Part shown: positions 45,251-57,041 of the stretch, one piece after another
Layout: every line of letters begins with the position of its first letter
Numbering within the stretch: position 1 is the stretch's first letter
DNA from: Branchiostoma floridae
Lineage: Eukaryota; Chordata; Leptocardii; Amphioxiformes; Branchiostomatidae
Length of the DNA: 64,000 bases
NCBI RefSeq assembly: GCF_000003815.2
Contig: NC_049980.1
Span: 29,091,494-29,155,493, forward strand
Reading direction: 5' to 3'
Notes under the pieces: generated by a model
The model's input: the letters and a program-made list of their open reading frames with translations, nothing else
What the model was told of the DNA's origin: nothing
Database searches by the model: none
Position numbers and translations under genes: made by a program

Positions 45251-45726
45251 AAAGATAGAGTCTAGTGCTGCATATATATATATCATATTACAATAAACTT
45301 AGTTACTACAATACTAGTGGACTATATGAAACGGAATCTGGAGTAGTTAATATAGGGAATTAATGTATTACATACATCAGTATTTCTATGCTACTTTGCG
45401 ACAATACATTAGTCAAATGTCATTTAGAAATGGCACCGTTTCTTCCTTGCCCTGCGTAATATCATTAACTCGTCCCCAGTACAGCGATTTGTTCCCCGTA
45501 TATACACAGAACTACATGCGTGAAGCCATTTTCTGTATCTTAAGGTATTCTTCAATGTCAAATTTGATATGCATTCAGCACCGTAGAGGCCGCCCAGGCA
45601 GTGAGGATGTGTCTTGATAAGCGTTGCCGCGTGTATAATTGAGTTTTACGGGAGAAGTTAGAGGAGACATGCCGTCCCTCCTCCGCTTCCACCTGCCGTA
45701 TTCCGGTCGCGTAGCGTTCATTTAAC

Positions 45727-45736
45727 TCTCGCGAGA
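45727..45736. promoter_or_regulatory. TCTCGCGAGA palindrome
   Basis: An exact TCTCGCGAGA, a motif found in many CpG-rich animal promoters, within a locally GC-rich region (45660-45780) about 4.1 kb upstream of the tropomyosin start codon. Promoter function is inferred only. Confidence 0.25.
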
Positions 45737-45739
45737 CCT

Positions 45740-47290
45740 CGTGTCGCTGCAGTGGCCTGTATCGCGCTCACAACACAGCTCTTTACTTAGATTAAATTGG
45801 GAAACGTCTGCAGAGGTGATGTTTAGCAGCAAACGGGGAAATCACTGAAGCTGGTGGGGAGAGGGAGCGTGTATGAGCGTGTAAAATTGGGTCGTCTGAT
45901 TCTCAAAGTCGTGTTAGCTGCATCTTGGATCCTGTCCGACTTCAGGAGATGCATGTATATTCCGAGTTAAGTATCATTAAGTATGAAAAATTCCAGTACT
46001 CGTGCTGCCCTTAGCTTCAAGTGAATGTCGTTAGTTGTCTTAACTAGTTATTCTAGACGTTGGTCAGGCGCAAAATGCAACGTGAGAGAAGCTTGAACGA
46101 TGAATGACGTTGCTCCAGCAGCATAAATTGGAACTAAATTTATATCGTTTTTTGGTGCCACAGGACACCTTAAAACATTGTCTATCGGTGTGTAGTATAA
46201 AGTGGTTCAGTCGAGATCTCCCAGTTAATGCTGATGTGGCTTCCTCTATGCAATGTTACATGCTTGAATCTCTTATGTAATAGGTGGATGGGTCTATGCC
46301 CTGGTTAAAATGATGTTCACGTTGAAGCTGTACATCAAGACCATGGCGTCCCACTTACACATAATTAGAGAGTCTCCCTGGCGTATATCATCCTAGTAGC
46401 GCTGCAAATTCTTAGTGTCAATCATAGCATTACATATTCAAGACGTCCATTCATCCTCCTAGTGTCTGTATAGTCTGATAGTATCCTATTGAATGTTTCT
46501 GCATATTTTTTACTTGGCAGGCGAATCATAAGTTTCTGTCTATGATAGATTTTATTTCGTTTCGTATCACGTTTGCTTTACGTAAGCATAGTAGGCTGTT
46601 TATTCATTTTCAGCGAAATGAAAGCCCATTTCACTCGCAGTAAGGAGGTGACAATGAGATATTTTAATGTATTCATACCCTATCTTTCAATATATTTGAA
46701 TAGCTTATCAGTGGGAAAGGTACAATCTATCAGTCGATCGGATTTATTAGTAGAGATAGAGCTTGAGCACAGATCAATTTTTGCAATTATCTTGGATTAT
46801 CAGAGTTGGATCCATAGACAAAGTTGCTGCATATTTTTCACAATGTGTTTAGTTTTGACGTGGATCAATACACAAAATCGCTAAATATTTTTCTCAATGT
46901 GTTTAGTTTTGAGAACGAATAGAAAACGTTGGGAAAAATGAAGTGATAGCCATATACATAGTCTCGTTCGATGCAACAACAATCAGGTATCGCAACACAG
47001 GTTGTGTAAACATCAAAAGTACAGTGTGACGTCAATTTGAGATATTGCAGGTGTGGTCAGGAGTGCCAATACCTAAATAACGGGTCATCACGTGCTTATG
47101 CTGGAGTTAATGCCTCCTCTTATCAAGTTTATTGCCCTATTGAATGGAGGACCCAAAGATCACACACTTCAGGCTCTGGTAAACAGCTAGAGCATCATTT
47201 TAAGCCACGTGATTTCAAACGTCATTTAACAAACATAAATGTTTGGGTGTAAATATTCTGTTTGCAGTGAGTTCTTGACATTTTGGTACC
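45740..47290. other. Gene-free stretch
   Basis: AT-rich. The longest open frame (near 46573-46884) has no recognisable similarity. A block about gtttagttttgac.tgga is locally duplicated around 46850-46910. Confidence 0.45.
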
Positions 47291-47297
47291 GCGTACA

Positions 47298-47529
47298 GGT
47301 GGTATCTCACTGCACTTGGGCGCCGGTGCGGCACTGCATAGTTCGTTCACTGTATTTTCGCTGATTTTTTTATGATTTAGATATTGCATAATATGTAAAA
47401 GTATGACTTAGAAAACAACAAAATACACAAAACGTAAGAAAATTCGTTCTTTATCTCCGAAATTCGCCAAGTAATCTTTAGAACCCCGCAGTGCCGCACC
47501 GGTGCCCCAAGTGCAGTGGGATACCACCT
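47298..47529. mobile_element. MITE-like hairpin element, 232 bp
   Basis: Terminal inverted repeats of about 41 bp begin AGGTGGTATC on both strands (with CACTGCACTTGGG and CCGGTGCGGCACTGC inside), and the interior is AT-rich. No coding capacity. Confidence 0.8.
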
Positions 47530-48490
47530 TAAGTCATTTTCTGTCTCTACTGTACTGTAGCCAAGGCGGGCCTTTGACAGTACAGAACCCGTGCAGTTTT
47601 TGCGAGGGAATACTTCTAATTATTCCTACGGCGCCCATTGATCGACCGAGGTCCCGCCGCACACCTTGTTCATCACCTAACAGGGACACGGGGGGGGGGG
47701 TTAAAGTGTGTAATCAGATGGACTGACCCTGGTAGTCACAATACTCGCCGCAGTGTAATTTCGAGGTAGACAGAATTGTGCACAACGAAAGGGGACATAG
47801 CTTTTTTTTTCTTTAATTTGAACGCCATTGACAACTTCCGAATGGTGGTGTCCACTTCAATACCTATTGATTGAATGGGGCCATCAAAGAAAAACGTAGC
47901 CAAAACTTACAAAAGCGTTGCAGGTGATGTTTCCTTGTCTCTATGTCAAACCAGTACCAGAAACAACATCGCTTATCTTTAAATTTTCCTTCTCATCTAA
48001 AAGCTGATGACAATATTCTCATCTAATGAGTTTACCATCGTGATAGTTAAGGATCGTGACTTGAAGTGTTTGGTGAAGACTTTATCTCAAGATGCCTGGC
48101 GACGTCTAATTTCCTCTGGGCAATCAAACTGTCTTGCTTTCAGGCGATAAGTGGGGGTAATTAGGACAGCGCTGTGATACTACTCTCCAAGAGAAGTTGT
48201 TGCTTCGGAATGTTGTTCTAATCGTCTTCTGACTTGTAGCCGACCCGTTCACTGCATCTCGAGTCACAATCGTCCCTTCCAATCTGTTTGTCGAGTGGAT
48301 CGTACCTGCGCAGGTTTTAATAGCCTTTTTAAAATATTTCATTCAGGAAAACATAAATAACGGGACGGATACACAAATCAAAATAACTAATCTAGTCTTA
48401 GATGACATAAACAAAAAGTGGATAAATGGACACACAAAACCTACCGTTTTGTAAATCCAACATGGAATCCGCCACAACTCAACAAAGAAA
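47530..48490. other. Gene-free stretch
   Basis: Includes a run of ten or more G near 47690. No exon or repeat can be supported. Confidence 0.45.
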
Positions 48491-48495
48491 TGAAG

Positions 48496-48594
48496 TAGCC
48501 TGGTATCCAGCCGTGTTATAGCTCCTGAGTCTCTTCCGTCCTCTCTGCAAGCTCCCGAGACTCGGGGGCTATAATACGGATGGGCACCAGGCTA
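48496..48594. mobile_element. TAGCCTGG hairpin element
   Basis: Tagcctggtatccagccgtg with ttatagctcctgagtctc faces its complement gagactcgggggctataa, ending accaggcta. It is a 99-bp hairpin of the same family as 26434-26594. Confidence 0.75.
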
Positions 48595-49101
48595 GAAATG
48601 AAGGAGTACCGAATAGTTGATATCATATGATATCCAACAAGATATAACCTGTCAAAATGCATGATTTCATCTCATGTCGAGATTTCTTTCCTGACTCTTT
48701 CCCTTCACTTACACGCAGCGGTGGAGGCTCGATACTATGTGTGAAAGGGTACGTCATCTCATCACCTTCTTTCTTTGTTTGTCACGTAACGTTTCACCTC
48801 AACAGGGCATGCACGCGACCTTTCACCTCCCTGTGATTGTCACCTGCATGGCTATAGTATAGATGATGAACCAGTAACCTGGAAAATCCACGTCCTCGCC
48901 ATGTGTGTTTGGTTGATTAAAGTGGGTGTGACGATGAATTGGACTGACCGGCCTTGTCGCCACGAATTGCCTCAGGCTCGTTTTCCGAAATCTCCAAGCA
49001 GATCCTACGGTAGCATAAGATACGTAGTATCAAAAGCTGCCAGAGGAGTGAAGCCGGCCTAAGAGTGTGCTTGACTACCGGATTGACTATCAGTGACTTT
49101 T

Positions 49102-49140
49102 TCAATCAATCAATCAATCAAAGAATTTTATTAGCGTAGC
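49102..49140 (-). repeat. LINE-type 3' end with TTGA tail
   Basis: On the minus strand: gctacgctaataaaattctt followed by (tgat)n. An AATAAAA plus short tandem tail is typical of CR1/L2-like LINE 3' ends. Homology further upstream (49141-49560) is not recognisable. Confidence 0.4.
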
Positions 49141-49823
49141 AGACATGATCTGAATAAGTCGCTAGTTTACAGTGTTTAAAATCGATGTGTTAAAAATCAT
49201 AACGGAGGAGTGAAAATTGACATCTGAAACATGCTTAAAACTTCGTACATATAAAATACAAACACGTGTAGTCATTCATTTTTAAAAGAATTAGAAATTG
49301 ACTGATGACTAAGCCAGTTCGATACTATCTTATGCCACTGGTAAATCTGCCTGGAGATTACGTTTAACAACGAATGGCCTGGGACACATTGCTGCGGCTT
49401 CAGATGCTTGTAACTCGGATGCTTGCAAAATTATATTCCTGGCATCATGTGTCCAGACAGATTCAGCAGATGATAATCATAGATTCATTTCAAATTTTTG
49501 CCTCCTATAGAACAATATAGCATGTGTCTAAAAGCTGAATTTAAATAATAAATTTTCTAGGGTTGACTTCTCTTTCTTTTTGACAGTGGAAGACGAAAGA
49601 ACTCACTTTCCTGTGATGTGTGGTTTTGTGATGCTAAGAAGAGAGTAGTTCTCCTTTTGCATGTAAACGTAGAGAAATTAGGATGGATTCTTATGGCCTC
49701 TGTAAAGAGCTCCTTTTGTGATCGTAGAAGGGGCAGTTTAAAAGAAAACGTGCTTCCATCATGTATGACGTGCAGTATTGACAAGTCCCTAATGACGTGT
49801 GTTCCTCTGAACCGTGTATCCAG

Positions 49824-52800
49824 ATGGAAGCTGTGAAGAAGAAGCTGGCGAATCTGCGGCAAGAGGCCGAACTCGCCAAGGAAAAGTGCGAAGAAGCCGA
49901 GAACGCCAGGAAAGAGGCAGAAGACCGGGCGGAACAGGTAAGATACGAGGGTTCTTCAAAACGTTACCCCATTGGTTTTATATGTACCTTTTTGGTGGGC
50001 AGTGAAAAGCTAATATTCGGATCAACTTTAACTGCTGAGTTTTGGGAAATATGTAGGGCATGAGTGAGGTCGACGAGCACCCTAAAGACAATGACATCAA
50101 CCAATCCAAAATCTCATAAAAAGTTCAAAAATCGTCCCGGATGCCTCGCTAAATTGAAGAACAGCTTCCAGGGACTCACGAACGTCGGTCGAGCTGACGA
50201 AAAACGTAATCGCCGCGTTCTTCGGCCGAAAATGTCCAACACGTCGGCAGAGCTAAATTCTTGATTTGGAAAGGGGGCTTAATTGCATCTACAACCACGA
50301 ACATATGTTACAACCCTTTTCCTTGTATAACCGCGCTGTTTTATCTAACGATACCTGTAGGCCGAGAATGACATCGAGAGCTTGAGGAGAAAGATGCAGC
50401 TGCTTGAAGCGGACTTGGACACCGCGGAGACCAGCCTCAAGGAAACCAACGAGAGAAACCAGGAACTAGAGTCAAGGCTCGACGAGGCCGAAAGGTGTGT
50501 GTAAAAACATTCAAGTAACGTTAAATGAAATCAGGCTGTTGTCATAAAAACCAATACCACTATCATTGTTGCTTTGACTTTATTCAATTTGCAACAGGTG
50601 CAATACAATGTGCACTAGGCAGCTAACTTGCTGATATTGGGATAACATATACATTGTCTTTGTTTTCCACCAGGTCAAGACAAGCACTAGAGCACAGGAG
50701 CACCACAGAGGACGACAAGGTACGGCATAACTCACAGTTGCCACAAACTGCGAATTGAATCAGGAAGGCATAACATGTACATGTACATGTACTCCTCTAT
50801 CTGGAGCAAAGAATCTGTCAAAGATTTTTACCCCAAATACGTCAAAAGATTAGTGCACTTGATTCTGCTAGTTTTGCTCATGACATCCTATCACAGCCAT
50901 TTACATGTAGCAATATTCAAAATAGATTCCCTCACATATGAGTAGCACTGAAAAATTCATATTCCTCATACGTTTTGACATACCGACCATAGTGAGATGA
51001 ACCATATATTTTACCAATATCAAGAGGCGTGAAGACGCCGATCCTACATACTAGACTACGATACCAACATGTAGATGTTTACAAGCATGACCTAGCATGT
51101 TGTGGTCTGTAGTTTAGTTAGCTCAGCTGGGCGAAATGTATAAAAGTATCCATTCATTATTGTCGTTCCGATGATGCTATGGTTCACTTGTTGAACTTTC
51201 CCTTCTTCCTTCTTTACACTCATTGCACAGAAAACACGAATAATCTGGTTTCCGAAATGGGAGACATTTGGGCATGGCTGCATGCTTTCAGCAAATCCAC
51301 TGAGACATAAAGTAAGGTAGTCAATCGTTGGAGTTAATTCCATTTTTCTCCTTTTCTTCTGGGATGCAGTCGTCGCAGATGGAAACTGATCTCAAGCTAG
51401 CGAAGGAGGCAAAAGAGGAGATGGAACTCAAGTATGAAGAGGTAATGTTTCTGTCATTTGTCATATTCTAATCGCCTTCAACGTTATGGCATACATATCA
51501 GTTCTGATAACTGGATTGGTGAAGATTTTTGGGTCATGTACTAGTATTTGATATATAAGAGAATACTGTCAAATGGTCGTGTATTTGGCATATTTCAGAA
51601 TGCTGCCAATGTATTTGGTATATTTGAGAATGCTGGCCATGTATTTGGTATATTTGAGGATGCTGGCCATGTATTTGGTATATTTGAGGATGCTGGCAAT
51701 GTATTTGGTATATTTGAGGATGCTGCCCATGTATTTGGTAAATTTGAGAATGCTGCCAATTGGTCATCTTTACTTTAACTTTCTTTCAGGTCAGTAGGAA
51801 ACTAGTCATGGCGGAACAGCAGCTGGATAATATGGAAGATAAATACAAAGAAGCTGAGCAGTAAGTTTGGTGAACGTTTTCTACATTCTAGATATATAGA
51901 ATCCAATACAAAATCCAAGCAGGACACCGCGAAGATGAAAGATTGCTTTATTTCTATTGGTTCGCTAATGGTAAAGAAATCTATGTACTAGTATTGTTAA
52001 AATTTGTCTTTGAATCGAAAATATCGGACGGACGTGATTATGTAATGTTGAATTGTACATAATTGTGTTTATTGTTCAGAACGGATGACCTCTGACCTCC
52101 TGCACAAGTCTTGAAAATCGGCCCTGGCCGAAGATGTATCAAGATCAAATAAAGGTCGAAAAAAAATGAAAAAGTGATATTTTACACGAACTCTTCAAAT
52201 TTCCACCGGGTGTCGTAATAACGACACATCAAAACATTGTTATAAAGGCCCTTCCAACATTTTCTTGAACACCTAAATATCTGAAGTGGCTATACCTCAG
52301 GATCGCTAATGATGCATCGGTAAATCATTGTTGTTGTTGTTTATCATGTGGCAGTATTATAGTATCTGGTGGAATTATGAGAGTTGAAGCCGTGACACTA
52401 AACATTAGAAACTTTCTCACGGCCATAAGATTGTTCGCAAGTATTTGCCCAAGCTCCTGTTTTACCCAAGAAAATGACGAAACCTGTCTTCCCTAGGCGA
52501 GTGAAGGCGTTGGAAGAGGAGTTACAGATCACAGGAGACCAGGTCAGGTCCTTGGAGTCCAGCCAGAACAGGGTGAGCAGTCAGTGCTGTTCTTGCACAT
52601 TAACGGAACACTTTATCACATATCAATCACATGCAGGGGATGAAAACAATGTGTTTCACACCCTGAATTACTATATTTATTAGAAATTCTTGAAGAATTA
52701 CAAACATACTAAAAACAAATAATGCACAAGATACAAGATGACTACTAGCAGCGCTGATTATGCACCTCCTGGAACGCGGCACGTAAAAGCCGTTGATAAC

Positions 52801-54402
52801 TTCCAACAGACGGCCATATAGTGTATGCGTTAACCAGTGACTAATCATGAAAGTATCTTGTGTTATCTTGCACCGGCTTGGAATCATGGTCACACATGGT
52901 GCAAGTCATTGTTATTAGTTATATATTACGACTACTTCATGTGAATGATTTTGATCAGAGTTTTGTCTAGCTTTCCTTACTCTCGAACTGCTCATACTCA
53001 CATCTTTGTCTGTCATTCTCTTTGCTGTGCCTCTCTGCTCTTCCATGGATACCTTTATTTCGCGGTGAGTATACCTCACTAGTGTTTGGTACGGAGGCAT
53101 GGTGGATTTAATCCTGGTTACCTGTTATCTCTTGGTTGTTGTCCAGATTTCCTAACAGACTTCTGTTCCGTTTTTGTTAGGGAGAGGATGAGGAGAACAG
53201 CCTGCAGAGCCGGTACAGAGAGCTACAGGACACCCAGAGAGAGGTACGACTATTTAACATCAGATGAGTGATAAGGCCTAGTCTCTACCAGACTCCCGTC
53301 TGGGCCAATAGTAACAGGGGACTTTGGCCAATTTAGGAATAAAAGCCTAGTAGGAGTCAATTGGCCAGCAGGTGGATAGCTACATAATTTTAGAGGGTAA
53401 TCGGAAACACAATATCAATGTTCCTAACGCACACATTTTAGAATCGTCCAATGTTGGGGACAACTTAGACGATTCTAAAATGTGTGCGTTAGGCCTAGAA
53501 AAATGACTGTGAATGAACACAGTTATCAATAGATCTGTTACAAACCAGGTTGAACCGTTCCATGTTGTTGTTCTTGTTGTTGTTGATGATGATATTGTTG
53601 TTGTTTTTCTTTTTTACTTTAATGCATTGGCGTTATCCGTTTTCTCTTTGAATTTGCAGACCGAAACTCGTGCTGAAGCAGCCGAAAGGAAAATACAACT
53701 GATGGAGACAGAAATATCAAAGTTAGAAGGTACGTATGTCACTGTGCTTGATAAAGTACTAATGTATCGATTGTGTATCAGAAATGCTGACAAAATATCG
53801 TTATGTCGTGATAAGGAACAAAAAAAGTCACCACATTGCACTCCAGTCGTCCAGCTCTAAATTACGAGGAGGCATGACCCTGACGGAAAGGGGGAACTCT
53901 GCCACTCCTTCGTCGGCAGTAGGGTCATGCCTCCTCGTAATTTAGAGCTCGCAGACTCGTCGTCCGATCGATTTTCGCCTAATGTGAGGGGGGTATTAGG
54001 ACCGCATTCCCAAGAAGTTCTTATCTCTCAGAAAATGAAGTCGAACCCAATAACTCAAAATTTACGCCAAAAAGCAGTTACTCAGTTTCAATGACGGAAA
54101 CTAGTGGATGCGAGTTGAAACGTCTGACCGTTTCCAATACCATACCCAGTTTCTTGAGAGTAAATGCTTTTTGGCGTATCTTGTTACCTGGATGTCTAAC
54201 CTACATCTACGTAACTCAAAATGTAGAGTGGCGGTCAGACCGGCTATATAGATACAGACACAGAAGACACCCTTTACCACCTGGAATATATCTCACGCTT
54301 TTATCTCTCACAATTCCAGACCAATTAGAAGAAGTGAAAGAGAAGTACCAGGGAGCAAAGGCTGATCTGGATGCAGCTCTGAACGAACTCAACGAAATGT
54401 AG
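49824..54402 (+). CDS. TPM: Tropomyosin, 242-aa form lacking the exon-2 segment
   Basis: Exons: 49824-49937, 50361-50494, 50674-50719, 51370-51441, 51790-51860, 52497-52572, 53181-53243, 53660-53729, 54320-54402. All are GT-AG with compatible phases; total 729 nt, 242 aa. Aligned by eye with vertebrate tropomyosin: exon 1 (38 codons, MEAVKKKLANL to EDRAEQ), exon 3 (AENDIESLRRKMQLLEADLD), exon 4 split in two (15 + 24 codons), then exons 5, 6, 7, 8 and 9 with the canonical lengths 71, 76, 63 and 70 nt and a 27-residue end (DQLEEVKEKYQGAKADLD then NELNEM). The 126-nt exon 2 (42 residues) is absent; 284 - 42 = 242. The product is a continuous dimeric coiled coil that lies along actin filaments. 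The ATG is immediately preceded by cag, so a separate upstream 5'-UTR exon is possible. No alternative exon 6 or 9 was seen. Confidence 0.92.
50080..50290 (+). repeat. Dispersed repeat in tropomyosin intron 1
   Basis: The end agagctaaattcttgatttg and gggggcttaat matches window bases 34-80. The interior is GC-rich and holds no exon; in particular it does not encode the missing tropomyosin exon 2. Confidence 0.55.
51578..51764 (+). repeat. 30-bp minisatellite in tropomyosin intron
   Basis: About six copies of a unit reading gtatttggtatatttgagga tgctggccat, with substitutions only. The unit length is divisible by three, so several frames stay open, but this is intron sequence between exons 51370-51441 and 51790-51860. 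Confidence 0.9.
53276..53375 (+). repeat. Partial TTAGTCTCTACCAG element
   Basis: Gtctctaccagactcccgtc, ccaatagtaacaggggactt and tggccaattta match the element at 31384-31562; the right terminus is eroded. It lies 33 bp after the exon-7 donor of tropomyosin. Confidence 0.6.
53423..53493. repeat. Perfect 26-bp-stem hairpin
   Basis: Arms 53423-53448 (cctaacgcacacattttaga then atcgtc) and 53468-53493 are exact complements around a 19-nt loop. The total of 71 nt is in the size range of a microRNA precursor, although perfect pairing is more like a tiny inverted-repeat element. It lies in a tropomyosin intron. Confidence 0.9.
53853..53949. repeat. Perfect 29-bp-stem hairpin
   Basis: Arms 53853-53881 and 53921-53949 (agctctaaattacgaggagg then catgaccct) are exact complements, with a 39-nt loop. 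One arm end is the same sequence as the first bases of the window, so these are inverted termini of a dispersed element. Confidence 0.9.
54090..54190 (+). repeat. Copy of the CCAGTTGCTTGAGTAA repeat family
   Basis: Agttgaaacgtctgaccgtt, accatacccagtttcttgag and agtaaatgctttttggc occur in family order. It lies in the last tropomyosin intron. Confidence 0.6.
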
Positions 54403-54922
54403 CTATGGAATGAAAGAGGGAACTGTGTAGTAATACTAGGTGGGTATTCGGTGCTGATGGACCAGGTACCTATCGTATGTATTGTCGTCACACGAACCTT
54501 AAAAAACACTGAATATAACGTTGTCTGGATACCTTAGCTACTGTGTTTACCTCCATGAACTTTAATGATGGGCAGCATAACTCGAGAAGGTCTGGACGGA
54601 TTGTATTGATATGTGGATAGGTCTTAGTGATTATTTGATTTTGGGCCCCCTGGTGGCTTCTTACGGTACTGCAGCCTGTGTTTGTATTTGGGTATGTGTA
54701 TGCGTTTCCGCATATCTGTAGTTATAACTTAAGAACCTCTCCATGTCTGAATGGATTGAGATATTTGGTATGTGGTGTTGGTAAGACAAAGGTCGGTATT
54801 GCCCCCCCCCCTGATGCCGGACCTTGGTACTGCAGCAGAACTTCAATTTTTCGTATTTCTGTCGCAAGCTTGTTATGGCCTTGTTTGTTATAATTATTTA
54901 TTTGTGGCTTTGAATCACAAAA

Positions 54923-54928
54923 AATAAA
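54923..54928 (+). terminator. Tropomyosin poly(A) signal candidate
   Basis: AATAAA lies 520 nt after the TAG stop. A further AATAAA at 56271-56276 could serve a longer 3' UTR. Confidence 0.4.
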
Positions 54929-54929
54929 G

Positions 54930-56480
54930 AAACTAATTATTTCTTACCCCTCCGCAGATACCGGATGTACGACGTGACCGCGGGTTCTTGTTTCATGCCA
55001 GGCAACCGAAAGTCTTCCACCATAACTTGTTTATGTTACACCAGACCACTCAGACAGTAGAGCAACTTTTAGTGACATTAACATAACGGGCTCATTTATT
55101 CAGAAAAAAAAACGGATAAACATACATATTTCAGCACTAGTAGGGTTCTTTGATACGTATGTATGACACCATGTAGCATCAAAATCTATAAGCAAAATGG
55201 TTTCTCATCCAGGCAGAGTAAGTTTGGTTATCATTTGTGTATCCTGTGCCCATGTTCAATACGTTCAGCTGTCATTGCAACCTTAACCATATTTTCATAC
55301 GGAAAAGTATTGAAAGGCGAAGAGATTTATCTTCGGACACAGTTTGTCTAATGCGGCTACAAAGTTCAAAGTTGCAAACTCGCACCTTATTAACCACTTG
55401 GTTATATCCTTAAATTTATTATAATGAATGGGAAGATTATGGGGGGATTTCGAGAGATTTGGCACTGTTTACTCCGTTTGTTGCCTTCCGACATTCCTAC
55501 AAAAGATGTCTTTTTGTAATGGTTGGTCACTCCATGCTCTATGTACTAGGATAGAAACGAGAACGCTCGCAGTGACAAACACGAGAAATGGTGTTTGGGA
55601 ACAAGAATGCCAAGTTGACGACTTTTAATCGCTTTTTACAGTGTAATTTTAATAAGCCATTTTTAGCAATATTGTAAGCGAATCGCAATGCCACAACGTA
55701 AGACATTCGTGGTGTATTATAGTTGTTAGCACTTGTCAATGTTACTCCCTGGGGACAGCTGAGGGATAAGAATAAGACATTTGTTCGCCACGAACTGAAG
55801 ACACTTGCCTGTAGCTATACCTTATCATGAAATGTTAATCTACCACTACCAGTTACGTGATCAAAGTGTACAGAATGCATGGGAGGCCAGGGCTGACTGC
55901 ATCGTAAATAATTGTAGAACATTTGATATCGTTTGAATGAAAGAAAGAGCGAGATCGGAAGACTTACAGGAAAGAAAATATTGGAGAAATATTGGCAAGT
56001 GCTCTCAAGTTGAATTTGTCCGCGTGTAAAGGGAATTATGACGTAAGTTGGGGTAGATGGTGACTGTAGATTTGTGGTAGTTTTGTATAATGGTAGAGAT
56101 CGATACATCATCGGAAAATATTTGTGACGTAAAATTCTTCATCCGTTACTGTTGTTTTGTCTGTACTTTTGTGCGTGGCGGTTTCAACTTAAGTTGGCAA
56201 CATTTGTCAATAAATGTCATTAGTACTTCATACCAACGAGTTTTGTGTGTTCTTTTGTTACCTTTAATTGAATAAAACGCAAACCTTTTGATACAAATGA
56301 ACTGTCTTGTAAGGACTAGAAATTGATCAATATAATTGCTTGTAAAGCTTTAGTTTATATTTCTTATATTTTTATATTTATCTGTAAAGAAAAATGAGAA
56401 AAACGCATTGCCCTTAAGCCTTATCTATCTGACCTTCATAAACCATTTGATGTTATAAAGCAAAAAATACACACATTGCG
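54930..56480. other. Gene-free stretch between convergent genes
   Basis: Lies between the tropomyosin (+) and ASIC-like (-) genes. No exon with conserved sequence is seen. Parts may be 3' UTR. Confidence 0.5.
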
Positions 56481-56489
56481 GAAAAGCTT

Positions 56490-56939
56490 TTGAGGCATCT
56501 TTTTCTTCAGAGGTCAAATATCGTACAACTACGCGAGACTCAGATCTCATGCAGCTCAGTGAGACTGGCAAATATATTAGCAAGGCAAAAAATACACACA
56601 GTAATGCTATGGTCCCTTTTGGATAAAGGGGCCTCTCCCGCTAGTGTACGGGCTATTTTTCAGTACTTTCGGGCGTGGCCCCTACGTGGTCCCACAGGAT
56701 ACTGTGGCTTCTCGGGCTATATTGGGGCAACGCCGGGCTCCTGGATGTTTTCTAAACTCGGGGTTGAAATAAATCCCGACCCCAACAAAAATAGACGCCA
56801 GTGCATAATCATGAAAACACCGACAGGTACCCCCGAGGTATCCGGCGGTCCACCTGGACATATTTGTGGCCTTCAGAGTCGGTTACTACATGCATGTAAC
56901 ACCGCCGTAGGGATCAGTGCAAATAGGAACGTTGCATAA
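56490..56939 (+). pseudogene. Possible LINE ORF remnant with 2A-like motif
   Basis: A 149-codon open frame contains SKLGVEINPDPNKN near codon 95 (56763 onward). This resembles the (G/D)(V)ExNPGP motif found near the N-terminus of CR1-type LINE polyproteins and 2A-like peptides, but with Asp replacing the critical Gly. The rest is not recognisable, so this is at best a decayed fragment. Confidence 0.25.
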
Positions 56940-57041
56940 AACTTTTATAGTATTCAAAAACATTGAAGGTTTTTGCCAGTAAGGTATATAACTGAACACT
57001 TTGTACATTTGTATAATGACAAGAAATGCCGCCGCCTATAG

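Noticed and set aside
49938-50360. Hidden tropomyosin exon 2
   Set aside because: I looked for a 126-nt coiled-coil frame with splice sites. The interval contains stops in all useful frames and a dispersed repeat.
51578-51764. CRISPR-like array
   Set aside because: Contiguous minisatellite without spacers.
51534-51797. Open frames on both strands with HPQIYQIHGQ or FGIFEDAGHV repeats
   Set aside because: A 30-bp minisatellite inside a tropomyosin intron; the unit length is a multiple of three, so frames stay open by chance.
54960-54985. Alternative last exon of tropomyosin after ctccgcag
   Set aside because: The phase fits, but it would add only six residues before a stop and matches no known tropomyosin C-terminus.
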